Program-made: the position numbers and the translations under genes
Notes under the pieces: generated by a model
Told to the model about the DNA's origin: nothing
What the model saw: the letters and a program-made list of their open reading frames with translations, nothing else
Database searches by the model: none
Shown here: piece after piece, positions 26,278 to 34,767 of the stretch
Position numbering within the stretch: position 1 is the first letter of the stretch
How the letters are laid out: the number at the start of each line of letters is the position of its first letter
From: an uncultured Flavobacteriaceae bacterium
GTDB lineage: Bacteria; Bacteroidota; Bacteroidia; Flavobacteriales; Flavobacteriaceae
Direction: 5' to 3'
DNA length: 64,000 nucleotides
Assembly: GCA_943788165.1 (NCBI GenBank)
Contig: CALSPF010000001.1
Coordinates: forward strand, 806,001 to 870,000

Positions 26278-27227
26278 TAGGCCAATAGTGCACTAATTTG
26301 ATCGGCTAATTCAACACCAATTCGATCTTGTGCTTCTCCCGTTGCAGCACCAATATGTGGTGTTAGCGAAACCTTTGGGTGCATCAAGACTTGAACTGCA
26401 GGTTTGGGTTCATCTTCGAAGGTGTCTAACCCAGCAAAGGCTAATTTCCCACTATCCAATGCTTTCAAGAGTGCAACTTCGTCAATTACTCCACCGCGAG
26501 CTGCATTTACAAGCGCTGCACCATCTTTCATTTGATTGAATTGTGTCTCACCAATAACGTATTCTTTTTGCGCTGGAACGTGTAAAGTGATAAAATCTGC
26601 TTCAGCCAATACACTCTCAACAGATTGTGTTTTCACTTCAACATCTAAACTTTGTCCATTGAATAAGGCAAGGTTAATGGTTGCTTTATCCATAAATTTA
26701 TCTGCAGCAATAACATTCATTCCAACACCTAAACCAATTTTTGCGGCTTCTTGACCAATACGTCCAAAGCCAATAATTCCCAGAGTTTTTCCGCGTAGCT
26801 CAACACCTTTTGCATAAGCCTTCTTTAATCCTTTAAAGTTGCTTTCGCCTTCTAGGGGCATATTGCGGTTACTGTCGTGTAAAAAACGAACACCTCCATA
26901 CAAATGGGCAAAGACCAATTCAGCAACAGAAGCAGAAGAAGAGGCTGGAGTGTTGATTACATGTCGCCCTTGTTCGCGTGCGTAGTCAACATCAATATTA
27001 TCCATACCAACACCACCACGGCCAATGATTTTTAGCCCGGGGCAGGCATCGATCAATTCTTTTCGCGCTGTAGTCGCACTTCGCACCAATAAAACGACAA
27101 TGTCATTTTCGTTGATGTAATTGATCAATTGCTCTTGGGCAACATTGGTGGTAATTACGTTAAATCCATTGGCTTCTAATGCGTCGATTCCGCTTTGTGA
27201 AATACCGTCGTTGGCTAAAATATTCAT
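26277..27227 (-). CDS. serA: D-3-phosphoglycerate dehydrogenase (short form)
   Basis: 316 aa, the D-2-hydroxyacid dehydrogenase fold without an ACT regulatory domain. Oxidises 3-phosphoglycerate to 3-phosphohydroxypyruvate. GIIGFGRIGQEA is the NAD-binding loop, and the catalytic Arg (NAARGGVID), Glu (DTFEDEP) and His (LTPHIGAAT) are all present. The assignment to serA over other hydroxyacid dehydrogenases rests on TAATG coupling to serC directly upstream. Lack of an ACT domain suggests that serine feedback control is absent or different. Confidence 0.92.
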   Translation of the reverse strand: MNILANDGISQSGIDALEANGFNVITTNVAQEQLINYINENDIVVLLVRSATTARKELIDACPGLKIIGRGGVGMDNIDVDYAREQGRHVINTPASSSASVAELVFAHLYGGVRFLHDSNRNMPLEGESNFKGLKKAYAKGVELRGKTLGIIGFGRIGQEAAKIGLGVGMNVIAADKFMDKATINLALFNGQSLDVEVKTQSVESVLAEADFITLHVPAQKEYVIGETQFNQMKDGAALVNAARGGVIDEVALLKALDSGKLAFAGLDTFEDEPKPAVQVLMHPKVSLTPHIGAATGEAQDRIGVELADQISALLA

Positions 27228-28291
27228 TATATATTTTTTTCAAATTGTTGCATGATGTCCACGAGTAGTTGGACACTTTTTAAAGGGAGGGCGTTGTAAA
27301 TGGAAGCACGGTAACCACCAACATCTCGGTGACCCTTGATTCCACTAATATCTGCTGCAGTCCATAGCGCTTCAAAAGCTGCACCATCTACACCATCGGC
27401 TAAGTTGAAAGTTGCGTTCATGAAACTGCGATCTTCTTTGGCGGCAAAACCAATAAAGGCAGTGTTACGATCAATTTCATCATAAACCAACTTTGCTTTT
27501 GCTTCGTTGTGTTTTTGGATGGCTTTTATTCCGCCCTGTTCCTTCAACCATTCAAGGGTGAGCATTGAAGTGTATACAGGGAAAACTGGAGGAGTGTTGA
27601 ACATACTTCCTTTGGCAGCATGAACAGCATAACTCATCATGGAAGGAACATTGTCATTCATTTTCTCCAATAAGCTGTCTTTTACAATAACAAGTGTTGT
27701 TCCAGCTGGGCCCATATTTTTCTGAGCACCTGCATAGAATAGATCAAAGGCAGCGTAATCCAATTCACGTGAGAATATATCAGAACTCATGTCCGCGATT
27801 AGCGGAACATTTGTATCCGGTAAAGTGTGAAATTGCGTTCCAAAAATGGTGTTGTTGGTTGTTAAGTGTAGGTAATCCAAATCAGCAGGGATTTGTGCTC
27901 CTTTTGGAATGTAATTAAAATTCTTTTCTTTAGAAGAAGCGATTTCAATAACTTCTCCATAGCGTTTTGCTTCCTTGATGGCTTTGTCTGACCATGCACC
28001 TGTGTTAATGTAACCCGCTTTTGATTTCATTAAATTCATGGCAGTCATCAAAAACTGTGTGCTAGCACCTCCTTGTAAAAATAACGCTTGGTAGCCTTTC
28101 CCTTCTAAACCTGTTAGTTCGAGCGCTAATTTTTGTGCATGATCCATAATGGCAATAAACTCCTTACTACGGTGCGAAATTTCGATGAGCGATAAACCGA
28201 TACCATCGAGTTCTTGAACAGCGGCCGAAGCTTGCTGCATTACTGAATCCGGAAGTATGGATGGTCCAGCACTAAAATTATGTTTTTTCAT
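27227..28291 (-). CDS. serC: 3-phosphoserine aminotransferase
   Basis: 354 aa. Transfers the amino group from glutamate to 3-phosphohydroxypyruvate in serine synthesis, and can serve in PLP synthesis. NFSAGPSILP at the start, the PLP-binding lysine in YAGAQKNMGPAG, and GVDGAAFEALW and GGYRASIYNALPL at the end are family signatures. First of the serC-serA-small membrane protein run; the acyl-CoA reductase gene lies 89 bases upstream on the same strand. Confidence 0.96.
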   Translation of the reverse strand: MKKHNFSAGPSILPDSVMQQASAAVQELDGIGLSLIEISHRSKEFIAIMDHAQKLALELTGLEGKGYQALFLQGGASTQFLMTAMNLMKSKAGYINTGAWSDKAIKEAKRYGEVIEIASSKEKNFNYIPKGAQIPADLDYLHLTTNNTIFGTQFHTLPDTNVPLIADMSSDIFSRELDYAAFDLFYAGAQKNMGPAGTTLVIVKDSLLEKMNDNVPSMMSYAVHAAKGSMFNTPPVFPVYTSMLTLEWLKEQGGIKAIQKHNEAKAKLVYDEIDRNTAFIGFAAKEDRSFMNATFNLADGVDGAAFEALWTAADISGIKGHRDVGGYRASIYNALPLKSVQLLVDIMQQFEKNI

Positions 28292-28380
28292 GGCTTTTTT
28301 TTACACGACAAATATCATCATATCTGTTTAAACAATCCTTGTGAATTTGCTAATTTTTAATGGGGTTTTCAACAAATTAC

Positions 28381-29409
28381 TCACAATCCTAGTAAAAAAT
28401 TTATTGGATCAACACCATCAGCATAGTTCCACAAAGAAGGCGATTGTGCTTCCCCAAGTGGAATGGCATTTTCAATCTCCAATGCACTGCTTATACACTG
28501 TATATCATCTGCTTGATCTTTTAGGATTTTTTGGAGTGAAGTCAGGTCGTCATAATAACTGTAATGCAGACAGGCAACGGGCGATCCAAAGGAATCGCTT
28601 TCACGAAGTAGCATAAAACCGTTGTCTAATAAGTCAAACTCACTCATTAAAAAAACGGCTTTATTGTAGTCATAGTTATTGGCATACTTGGCCGAGTCCA
28701 TCAAATTTGCGTAAGGGTAGAGGGCACCAAAAATGAGATTGATGTCGTAGTCTCTTGGAAGGTAGACTTTTGCGATGCTTCTACAGCCGAGACCGTAGTA
28801 CTGTAAAATATCATTGGCCAGGCCCTGGAGTTGTTCTTTTGTTTCGTTTCCATCCAAAACAGCAACGCCATTGCGGTTCTTCCGGATTATATTGGGAACC
28901 TTTGCGAAATAATAATCGAAGTAACGCGCTGTATTATTGCTTCCTGTGGCAATAACGGCATCAAAATTTTCCAAACGATTTTCGGTAAACTGTAATCTAC
29001 CTTCAAAAATCGAATCAATAGAGATGAGTTGTTTGTAGAGGAAGGGTATTAAATAGGGGTCGGTAGAAGATAGTTTTATGGTTGCATTGTGACCGCACAA
29101 TAAAACACTCAAAACATCGTGAAACCCTACTAAAGGAATGTTCCCAGCTAGAATTAGCCCAATATTTTTATTGCCGTTTTCTGCAAATTCATAGGGACTA
29201 ACCCACTGGTTCAATGCATTTTCATTTAACGCCTTCCCCCAGTTTTTTAAAGCACTCAAACAGTTTTCTTCTGTGAACCAGCCATTGCGGTGTTTGGATT
29301 GATGAACGATTTCCATCAGAGGTGAATAAAGCGTATTCTCGCTGTCAATTTGTGATAAATAGTCACCTAATTCTGCAAAAGCAGTAATATGTTGTTTAAC
29401 AGACTTCAT
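28381..29409 (-). CDS. Acyl-CoA reductase family protein (LuxC-like)
   Basis: 342 aa, aldehyde-dehydrogenase fold. GLILAGNIPLVGFHDVLSVLLCGH binds the acyl-CoA/NAD(P)H side, VIATGSNNTARYFDYYF and IIRKNRNGVAVLDG are LuxC-family blocks, and the cysteine in YYGLGCRSIAKVYLP is the likely acyl-accepting residue. Family members reduce acyl-CoA to aldehyde; substrate unknown. It diverges from the ferredoxin gene, a neighbourhood common in flavobacteria, which hints at a shared redox pathway, by inference. Confidence 0.82.
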   Translation of the reverse strand: MKSVKQHITAFAELGDYLSQIDSENTLYSPLMEIVHQSKHRNGWFTEENCLSALKNWGKALNENALNQWVSPYEFAENGNKNIGLILAGNIPLVGFHDVLSVLLCGHNATIKLSSTDPYLIPFLYKQLISIDSIFEGRLQFTENRLENFDAVIATGSNNTARYFDYYFAKVPNIIRKNRNGVAVLDGNETKEQLQGLANDILQYYGLGCRSIAKVYLPRDYDINLIFGALYPYANLMDSAKYANNYDYNKAVFLMSEFDLLDNGFMLLRESDSFGSPVACLHYSYYDDLTSLQKILKDQADDIQCISSALEIENAIPLGEAQSPSLWNYADGVDPINFLLGL

Positions 29410-29412
29410 TTA

Positions 29413-29444
29413 TTTGTCTATGAGTTTTTAAGGCAGTATTTTTG
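29413..29444 (+). promoter_or_regulatory. Promoter TTTG-20-TATTTTTG for ferredoxin-ychF
   Basis: TTTG (29413-29416) and TATTTTTG (29437-29444) with a 20-base spacer match both parts of the Bacteroidota vegetative promoter. The ferredoxin ATG is 27 bases after the -7 element. Confidence 0.75.
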
Positions 29445-29470
29445 CGCAAATGTAAGTAAAGAATTTTGCT

Positions 29471-29821
29471 ATGGCGATAATCATAACCGACGAATGTATT
29501 AATTGTGGTGCTTGTGAACCTGAATGTCCGAATACGGCTATTTACGAAGGCGCAGACGATTGGCGTTACAGCGATGGGACTTCTCTGGTGGGAAGTGTTG
29601 TATTGCCTAATGGTAAAGCAGTTGCAGCCGATGAAACCCAGGAGCCTGTTTCAGATGAGTTTTACTACATTGTTCCAGACAAATGCACCGAGTGTAAAGG
29701 GTTTCATGATGAACCCCAATGTGCTGCCGTTTGTCCCGTAGATTGTTGTGTCCCTGACGAAGATCACGTCGAAAGTGAGGAAGTTCTCCTAGGTAAGCAA
29801 CGTTTTATGCATCCAGAATAA
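29471..29821 (+). CDS. Dicluster 4Fe-4S ferredoxin
   Basis: 116 aa, cytoplasmic electron carrier. The first cluster motif [12 protein letters not shown] is near the start. The second, [18 protein letters not shown], has an eight-residue spacer in place of two, as in Allochromatium-type 8Fe ferredoxins. Between the two sits a 35-residue insertion rich in acidic residues. It diverges from the acyl-CoA reductase and is followed nine bases later by ychF, so they may be one transcript. Confidence 0.92.
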   Translation: MAIIITDECINCGACEPECPNTAIYEGADDWRYSDGTSLVGSVVLPNGKAVAADETQEPVSDEFYYIVPDKCTECKGFHDEPQCAAVCPVDCCVPDEDHVESEEVLLGKQRFMHPE

Positions 29822-29830
29822 TTATTTTTT

Positions 29831-30925
29831 ATGAAAGCAGGAATTGTAGGATTACCCAATGTAGGAAAATCCACCCTATTTAATTGTTTGTCTAATGCCA
29901 AAGCGCAAAGTGCAAACTTCCCTTTTTGTACCATTGAGCCCAATGTTGGCGTGGTTAACGTTCCAGATGAACGTTTAACTACTCTTGCCGAGTTGGTTCA
30001 GCCCCAGAAAACTCTTCCAGCTACGGTAGAAATCGTAGATATTGCCGGTTTGGTAAAAGGAGCCAGTAAGGGGGAAGGCTTGGGGAACCAATTCTTGGCC
30101 AATATTCGAGAAACCGATGCAATTATTCACGTATTGCGTTGTTTTGAAGACGAAAACATTGTTCACGTTGAAGGCTCAGTAGATCCCATCCGTGACAAAG
30201 AAATCATTGATATTGAGTTGCAACTCAAAGACCTAGAGACGATTGATAAACGTCTCGAAAAAGTTAACCGCTCTGCACGAACAGGCGATAAAGAAGCACA
30301 AAAACTTCAGACTATTTTAGTTGCCATCAAAGAAGGCTTAGAGCAGGCTAAGAATGTACGCGAACTTGATTTTACAGAGAAAGATAGAGAAGAAGTAATT
30401 AAAGGCTTGCAATTAATCACAGACAAACGGGTGTTGTATGTTTGTAATGTTTCTGAAAATGATGCTGTTTCTGGGAATGCTATGGTTGAAAAAGTTGAAG
30501 CCATTGCTACAACAGAAGGAGCAGAAGTAATTACTCTTGCTGTATCGATTGAAGCAGATATTAATGAATTGGAAACTTTTGAAGAGCGCTTTGTCTTTTT
30601 GGAAGATCTTGGCCTTTCTGAACCAGGAGCGGCAAAATTGATTCGTAAAGCCTATGCCTTGTTGGAACAGCAAACCTATTTTACAGCTGGTGAAAAAGAA
30701 GTTCGCGCTTGGACAATTCCAATGGGAGCAACTGGTCCACAAGCTGCAGGTGTAATTCATACTGACTTCGAGAAAGGTTTTATCCGTGCAGAAGTTATTT
30801 CGTATTCTGATTATGAACAATATAAGACGGAAGCCAAAGTGAAGGAAGCTGGGAAAATGCGTATCGAAGGAAAAGACTATATTGTACAAGATGGAGATGT
30901 TATGCATTTCCGTTTTAACGTATAG
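29831..30925 (+). CDS. ychF: Redox-regulated ATPase YchF
   Basis: 364 aa, Obg-family P-loop protein. GLPNVGKST is the Walker A motif, DIAGLVKGAS the G3 region, and the base-specifying G4 element reads NVSE where GTPases have NKxD, which is the known reason why YchF prefers ATP. A coiled-coil arm (about 125-200) and a C-terminal TGS domain (about 275-364) follow. Associates with ribosomes in the family. Part of the ferredoxin-ychF-TolB-like run. Confidence 0.96.
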   Translation: MKAGIVGLPNVGKSTLFNCLSNAKAQSANFPFCTIEPNVGVVNVPDERLTTLAELVQPQKTLPATVEIVDIAGLVKGASKGEGLGNQFLANIRETDAIIHVLRCFEDENIVHVEGSVDPIRDKEIIDIELQLKDLETIDKRLEKVNRSARTGDKEAQKLQTILVAIKEGLEQAKNVRELDFTEKDREEVIKGLQLITDKRVLYVCNVSENDAVSGNAMVEKVEAIATTEGAEVITLAVSIEADINELETFEERFVFLEDLGLSEPGAAKLIRKAYALLEQQTYFTAGEKEVRAWTIPMGATGPQAAGVIHTDFEKGFIRAEVISYSDYEQYKTEAKVKEAGKMRIEGKDYIVQDGDVMHFRFNV

Positions 30926-30932
30926 TAACTGC

Positions 30933-31799
30933 ATGAAAACACACCACCTTTTATATTCTTTATTATTGATTGGAGGTGTATGGACCTCTTTGAAAGCACA
31001 GGGAAATGCAGAGATTTATGCACTTTCCATGACCACTATTGATGGAGAGACTAGCTTTGGAGAACCACAAAATCTAAGTAATAATCCGGGTTACGACAGT
31101 CAGCCTTCCTTTTTTGATTCGACCACATTACTTTTTTCTTCTACACGCAAGGGGCAGACCGATATAGCACAGTATTCGTTTTTGGATAAGACCAAAATAT
31201 GGCTGTCTTCAACACGCCAAGGTAGTGAGTATTCTCCTTTGTTGATTCCAAATGACAGGGCTGTTTCTGCCATTCGATTAGACACTACCGGATTGCAAAG
31301 ACTTTATCGATACCCCTTGTCTGGAGAAGCGTCACAACTGTTGTTTCAAAAGGCAAAAATTGGGTACCATGTTTGGGTAGATGCAAACCAATTGGTGGCC
31401 ACTGTTTTGGTTGAAAATCGTATGGATTTAGTACTTGCACAAACAAACCCAGAAGAAATTCAAACTGTGTTTGACAATGTTGGGCGTTCATTGCATCGAA
31501 TTCCCTCCTCCAATAAAGTTAGTTTTGTGCAAACCAACCAGGGAAAGTCAACGGTCTACGCCCTAGATCCTTCCAACGGAACGATTGAAACGCTTGCTGC
31601 CTTGAATTTCTCCATAACAGACATGTATTGGTTCTCTAATACATCATTTCTTTATTCTGTGGGAGAGGTCATTATGGAGTTTGATCTAACTATTGCTGAT
31701 CATAAGGTTTTTTATCAAAATAAAGCTACGGCCCTAACAACGATTACTCGAATCCTAGTTTCACCAGACAAAACAAAACTTATCTTTGTAGGGGAGTAG
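30933..31799 (+). CDS. Secreted TolB/PD40 beta-propeller-like protein
   Basis: 288 aa from the ATG at 30933, which yields a signal peptide ending SLKAQG; an earlier in-frame methionine lies within ychF. The mature part has repeated beta strands with PD40/TolB-like motifs: GYDSQPSFFDSTTLLFSSTRKGQTDIAQY, then LLIPNDRAVSAIRLD and a final ILVSPDKTKLIFVG. These form part of a beta-propeller. Periplasmic or lipid-face role unknown. It starts seven bases after ychF. Confidence 0.7.
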   Translation: MKTHHLLYSLLLIGGVWTSLKAQGNAEIYALSMTTIDGETSFGEPQNLSNNPGYDSQPSFFDSTTLLFSSTRKGQTDIAQYSFLDKTKIWLSSTRQGSEYSPLLIPNDRAVSAIRLDTTGLQRLYRYPLSGEASQLLFQKAKIGYHVWVDANQLVATVLVENRMDLVLAQTNPEEIQTVFDNVGRSLHRIPSSNKVSFVQTNQGKSTVYALDPSNGTIETLAALNFSITDMYWFSNTSFLYSVGEVIMEFDLTIADHKVFYQNKATALTTITRILVSPDKTKLIFVGE

Positions 31800-31838
31800 C
31801 CGTTTTTCTTTTTTTGACAAAAGGCATTTTACCTAGAA

Positions 31839-32660
31839 TTATCCTAGAATCAGTTTTTCTTCCGGTACACTAATGTCCACTAAATCTGCTTGTTCATGAA
31901 AGATGTCTTGGAAAAGGGGTTGCGCACTAAAATAACCAGCTAGCGGAAAACCTACTTCATAATCGCGTGTCATTTGGGCAATTTTAGGATCAATTTTGAT
32001 CAAATTATTTCCAGTTGCCTCGGCCAATAGTTGTGATTGACAGCTGCGTTCCATGGTTGTAAACCAAAAAACACATTCCTCAATGCTGTGCCCAACGGTA
32101 AGCAATCCATGATTTTGAAGGATAACCGCTTTTTTGTCCGCCAACGCTTCTGCAATTCGATCACCTTCACTAAGTTCACCCACCACTCCAGTGTAGTCGT
32201 TAAACAAACCGTGGTCTTTATAAAAGATACAGGCGTCTTGAGTTAAAGGGGCAAGTAGTTTTCCAGTAGAAGCCCAAGTTTTACCGTAGATGGTATGAGA
32301 ATGCGCTGCAGCAATAACATCTGGTCGTGCTTTGTGAATTGCCGCATGAATGGCAAATGCAGCTTTGTTTAATGGTGCTTGTTTTCCGGCAACAATATCC
32401 CCAGACTCATTCACCAGAATCAAATCCGACATCTTCAAGCGTTTAAAGGAAAGGCCAAAAGGGTTTACCCAGAAACAATCTGGATATTCGGGATCCCGGC
32501 AAGTGATATGCCCAGCAACACCCTCAGAAAAACCTAGTTTCCCGAAAATGCGGTAGGCAGCGGCCAGCATTTTCTTTCGGTAATGACGCTCTTCCTCAAT
32601 TGTATTAAAGTGGGGATAATTTATCAATTTCTCGATACCGGGAGGATTCTGTACAGCCAT
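31839..32660 (-). CDS. Class II aldolase/adducin family protein
   Basis: 273 aa from the ATG at 32660; the frame extends 11 codons upstream but that part is unlikely. Metal-binding histidines appear in AAHSHTIYGK and LQNHGLLTVG, and GHITCRDPEYPDCFWVNPFG and the LILVNESGDIV segment are family blocks. Members cleave or epimerise sugar phosphates, but many relatives, including eukaryotic adducins, are not enzymes. Substrate unknown. It follows the DoxX gene on the same strand by 39 bases. Confidence 0.85.
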   Translation of the reverse strand: MAVQNPPGIEKLINYPHFNTIEEERHYRKKMLAAAYRIFGKLGFSEGVAGHITCRDPEYPDCFWVNPFGLSFKRLKMSDLILVNESGDIVAGKQAPLNKAAFAIHAAIHKARPDVIAAAHSHTIYGKTWASTGKLLAPLTQDACIFYKDHGLFNDYTGVVGELSEGDRIAEALADKKAVILQNHGLLTVGHSIEECVFWFTTMERSCQSQLLAEATGNNLIKIDPKIAQMTRDYEVGFPLAGYFSAQPLFQDIFHEQADLVDISVPEEKLILG

Positions 32661-32699
32661 AGTAAAACTTTTTTTCGTTGCTACAAAATACAAAAACCC

Positions 32700-33050
32700 T
32701 TACACATATTGGTAGGCCCAATAGATAAGCCCCAACTGCATGGGGAAGCGAATAGCCCACAAGACCCATTTAGCAATCTGATATTTAGTGCTGTAATAAT
32801 TGATTTGAACAATGTTGGCTGGATAAATGGCCACCAAAAACACCATTAAGAAAATAGCGGTCAATGAACGGGTGGGAGAGAAGAGTAGACCCATCCCAAT
32901 GAAGATTTCGAGAAAACCTGAAAACAAAGCGATAAAACGGCGATATACCAATATTTTTGGTACAGCATGCACAAAAAATTTAGTGTGCGTAAAGTGGGTA
33001 ACTCCCGCAATGCAGTATAGGCCTGCCATGATATAAAGGTCAATTGGCAT
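32700..33050 (-). CDS. DoxX-family membrane protein
   Basis: 116 aa with four predicted membrane helices (about 5-20, 38-58, 60-80, 92-112). FIALFSGFLEIFIGMGLLFSPTRSLTAIFLMVFLVAIYPANI matches the DoxX/DoxD-like family. Function poorly known; some members act in thiol or quinone redox chemistry. It starts a base after the miaA stop (TAATTG context) and likely shares its transcript. Confidence 0.75.
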   Translation of the reverse strand: MPIDLYIMAGLYCIAGVTHFTHTKFFVHAVPKILVYRRFIALFSGFLEIFIGMGLLFSPTRSLTAIFLMVFLVAIYPANIVQINYYSTKYQIAKWVLWAIRFPMQLGLIYWAYQYV

Positions 33051-33051
33051 A

Positions 33052-33945
33052 TTATAATTGTTTTATTAATTCTGCAACAGAAGATCCACCTTCAAAACGA
33101 ATTGCCCCGTCATATTTACGGAACCATGTTACCTGTCGTTTGGCATAGCGTCTTGTATTCTTTTTGATTTCGTCTTGGGCAAATTCTTTGTCGATTTTCC
33201 CATCAAAATAAGCAAATAATTCTCTGTAACCTACGGTTTGTAAAGCGTTTAGATTTTTCTGCGGATGCAATGCTTGTGCTTCGTTGATTAAATTAGCCTC
33301 AATCATATGGTCAACACGTGTATTGATTCGCTCGTAGAGTTTTTCACGCTCCCAGTCAATGACAATGGTTTGGGCCTCAAAAAAGTCTGGCGCCTCTCGT
33401 TTCCCTAAATAAGAGGAATAGGGTTTCCCTGAACTAAGCGATATTTCCAATGCGCGTATGAGGCGATGAGGATTATTTCGATCGACTCTTTGGTAATGTT
33501 TAATGTCGTGTTGACGTAATAAGTCCTGTAAAATTTTGATTCCTTCTTGTTGAAAAATGGCCATAAGTTGCGGACGAATGGCGGGATCAACCTCAGGAAA
33601 CTCATCTAAGCCTTGCATCACAGCATCGGCATATAAACCCGAACCGCCGACCATGATGACCGTGTCGTGTTTTTTAAAGAGTTTCTTTAATAATTTTAGC
33701 GCAGCAGTGCGATAATCACCAACAGAATAGTTATCCGTAATGGATAAATGTTGGATAAAGTGATGTGGAGCTTCGCTGAGTTCTTCTTTAGAAGGGACAG
33801 CAGTTCCAATACTCATCTCTTTGTAGAATTGTCTTGAATCGCACGATAGAATTTCTGTTTTAAAATGATTTGCCAAGGCAATGGCTAGGGCTGTTTTTCC
33901 GCTTGCTGTAGGTCCAGCAATGTAAATGAGTTTTGGCTTATTCAT
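33052..33945 (-). CDS. miaA: tRNA dimethylallyltransferase MiaA
   Basis: 297 aa from the ATG at 33945; an upstream in-frame methionine would extend into the channel gene. Adds dimethylallyl to A37 of tRNAs reading UNN codons. The P-loop IAGPTASGKTALA is at the start, CDSRQFYKEMSIGTA holds the catalytic aspartate region, and VGGSGLYADAVMQGLDEFP and the ARRYAKRQVTWFRK end are family marks. It overlaps the channel gene by eight bases, so translation is coupled. Confidence 0.96.
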   Translation of the reverse strand: MNKPKLIYIAGPTASGKTALAIALANHFKTEILSCDSRQFYKEMSIGTAVPSKEELSEAPHHFIQHLSITDNYSVGDYRTAALKLLKKLFKKHDTVIMVGGSGLYADAVMQGLDEFPEVDPAIRPQLMAIFQQEGIKILQDLLRQHDIKHYQRVDRNNPHRLIRALEISLSSGKPYSSYLGKREAPDFFEAQTIVIDWEREKLYERINTRVDHMIEANLINEAQALHPQKNLNALQTVGYRELFAYFDGKIDKEFAQDEIKKNTRRYAKRQVTWFRKYDGAIRFEGGSSVAELIKQL

Positions 33946-34762
33946 TGAGTTGATTTCCACATTTGTGGCAGTAAGTTGCATGATCTAAATGTGTGTCTGT
34001 CATACAGTTTGGACATGCTTGGGTGTTTGTATCAGGATTTTTTTGTTGGTTGGTCATTTCGGAAGTAACAATTCCAGTAGGGACAGCAATAATACCGTAC
34101 CCCATGATCATGATGATAGAGGCAATAAATCGACCTAGGGGGGTAATGGGGGCAATGTCGCCATAGCCCACGGTGGTTAGGGTAACGATACACCAATAGA
34201 TACCTTTCGGAATACTTGTAAACCCACTGGCTTCCCCTTCAATTAAATACATTATGGTGCCGAAAATGATGCATAAGATGACCACGGCAAAAAGGAAAAC
34301 ACCGATTTTTGCTCTACTTGCCCACAAGGAGGCCATCAAAAAATTGGATTCCCCTATGTAGCGCGAGAGTTTTAGAATACGAAAAACGCGTAAAAGGCGA
34401 AGGGCGCGGAGGGCAACTAAAGAGCTACTTCCAACAAAGAAAAATGAAATGTATTTGGGAATTAAGGACAGCAAGTCGATTATTCCAAAAAAGCTTGTCG
34501 CATATTTCCATGGTTTCTTAACCACCAATAAACGTGCGCCGTATTCTATTGAAAAAAGAATGGTTATACCCCATTCCAATTGATCTAACAGACCCGCATA
34601 TTCTGTTCTAATACCATCAATGCTCTCAAGCATTACCAAGACAACGCTGAAAAGAATTAGAAACAAGAGGGCGATATCGAAAAACTTACCTGTGGGCGTA
34701 TCGGCCTCATAAATAATTTCGTGGATACGCTGTTTCAAAGATGTATTGACCTCCTCCTTCAT
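33938..34762 (-). CDS. Voltage-gated potassium channel-like protein with C-terminal zinc ribbon
   Basis: 274 aa. Six membrane helices: S1 near 25-45, the S4 voltage sensor with regular arginines in LRALRLLRVFRILKLSRYIG near 120, and the pore helix with the selectivity filter TVGYGD near 198, followed by S6. This is the Kv-type monomer that assembles as a tetramer. After S6 a short cytoplasmic tail carries CPNC and CHKC, a zinc ribbon of about 20 residues, unusual for such a short channel. It sits between the nuclease gene and miaA on the same strand. Confidence 0.9.
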   Translation of the reverse strand: MKEEVNTSLKQRIHEIIYEADTPTGKFFDIALLFLILFSVVLVMLESIDGIRTEYAGLLDQLEWGITILFSIEYGARLLVVKKPWKYATSFFGIIDLLSLIPKYISFFFVGSSSLVALRALRLLRVFRILKLSRYIGESNFLMASLWASRAKIGVFLFAVVILCIIFGTIMYLIEGEASGFTSIPKGIYWCIVTLTTVGYGDIAPITPLGRFIASIIMIMGYGIIAVPTGIVTSEMTNQQKNPDTNTQACPNCMTDTHLDHATYCHKCGNQLNE

Positions 34763-34767
34763 GGCAA

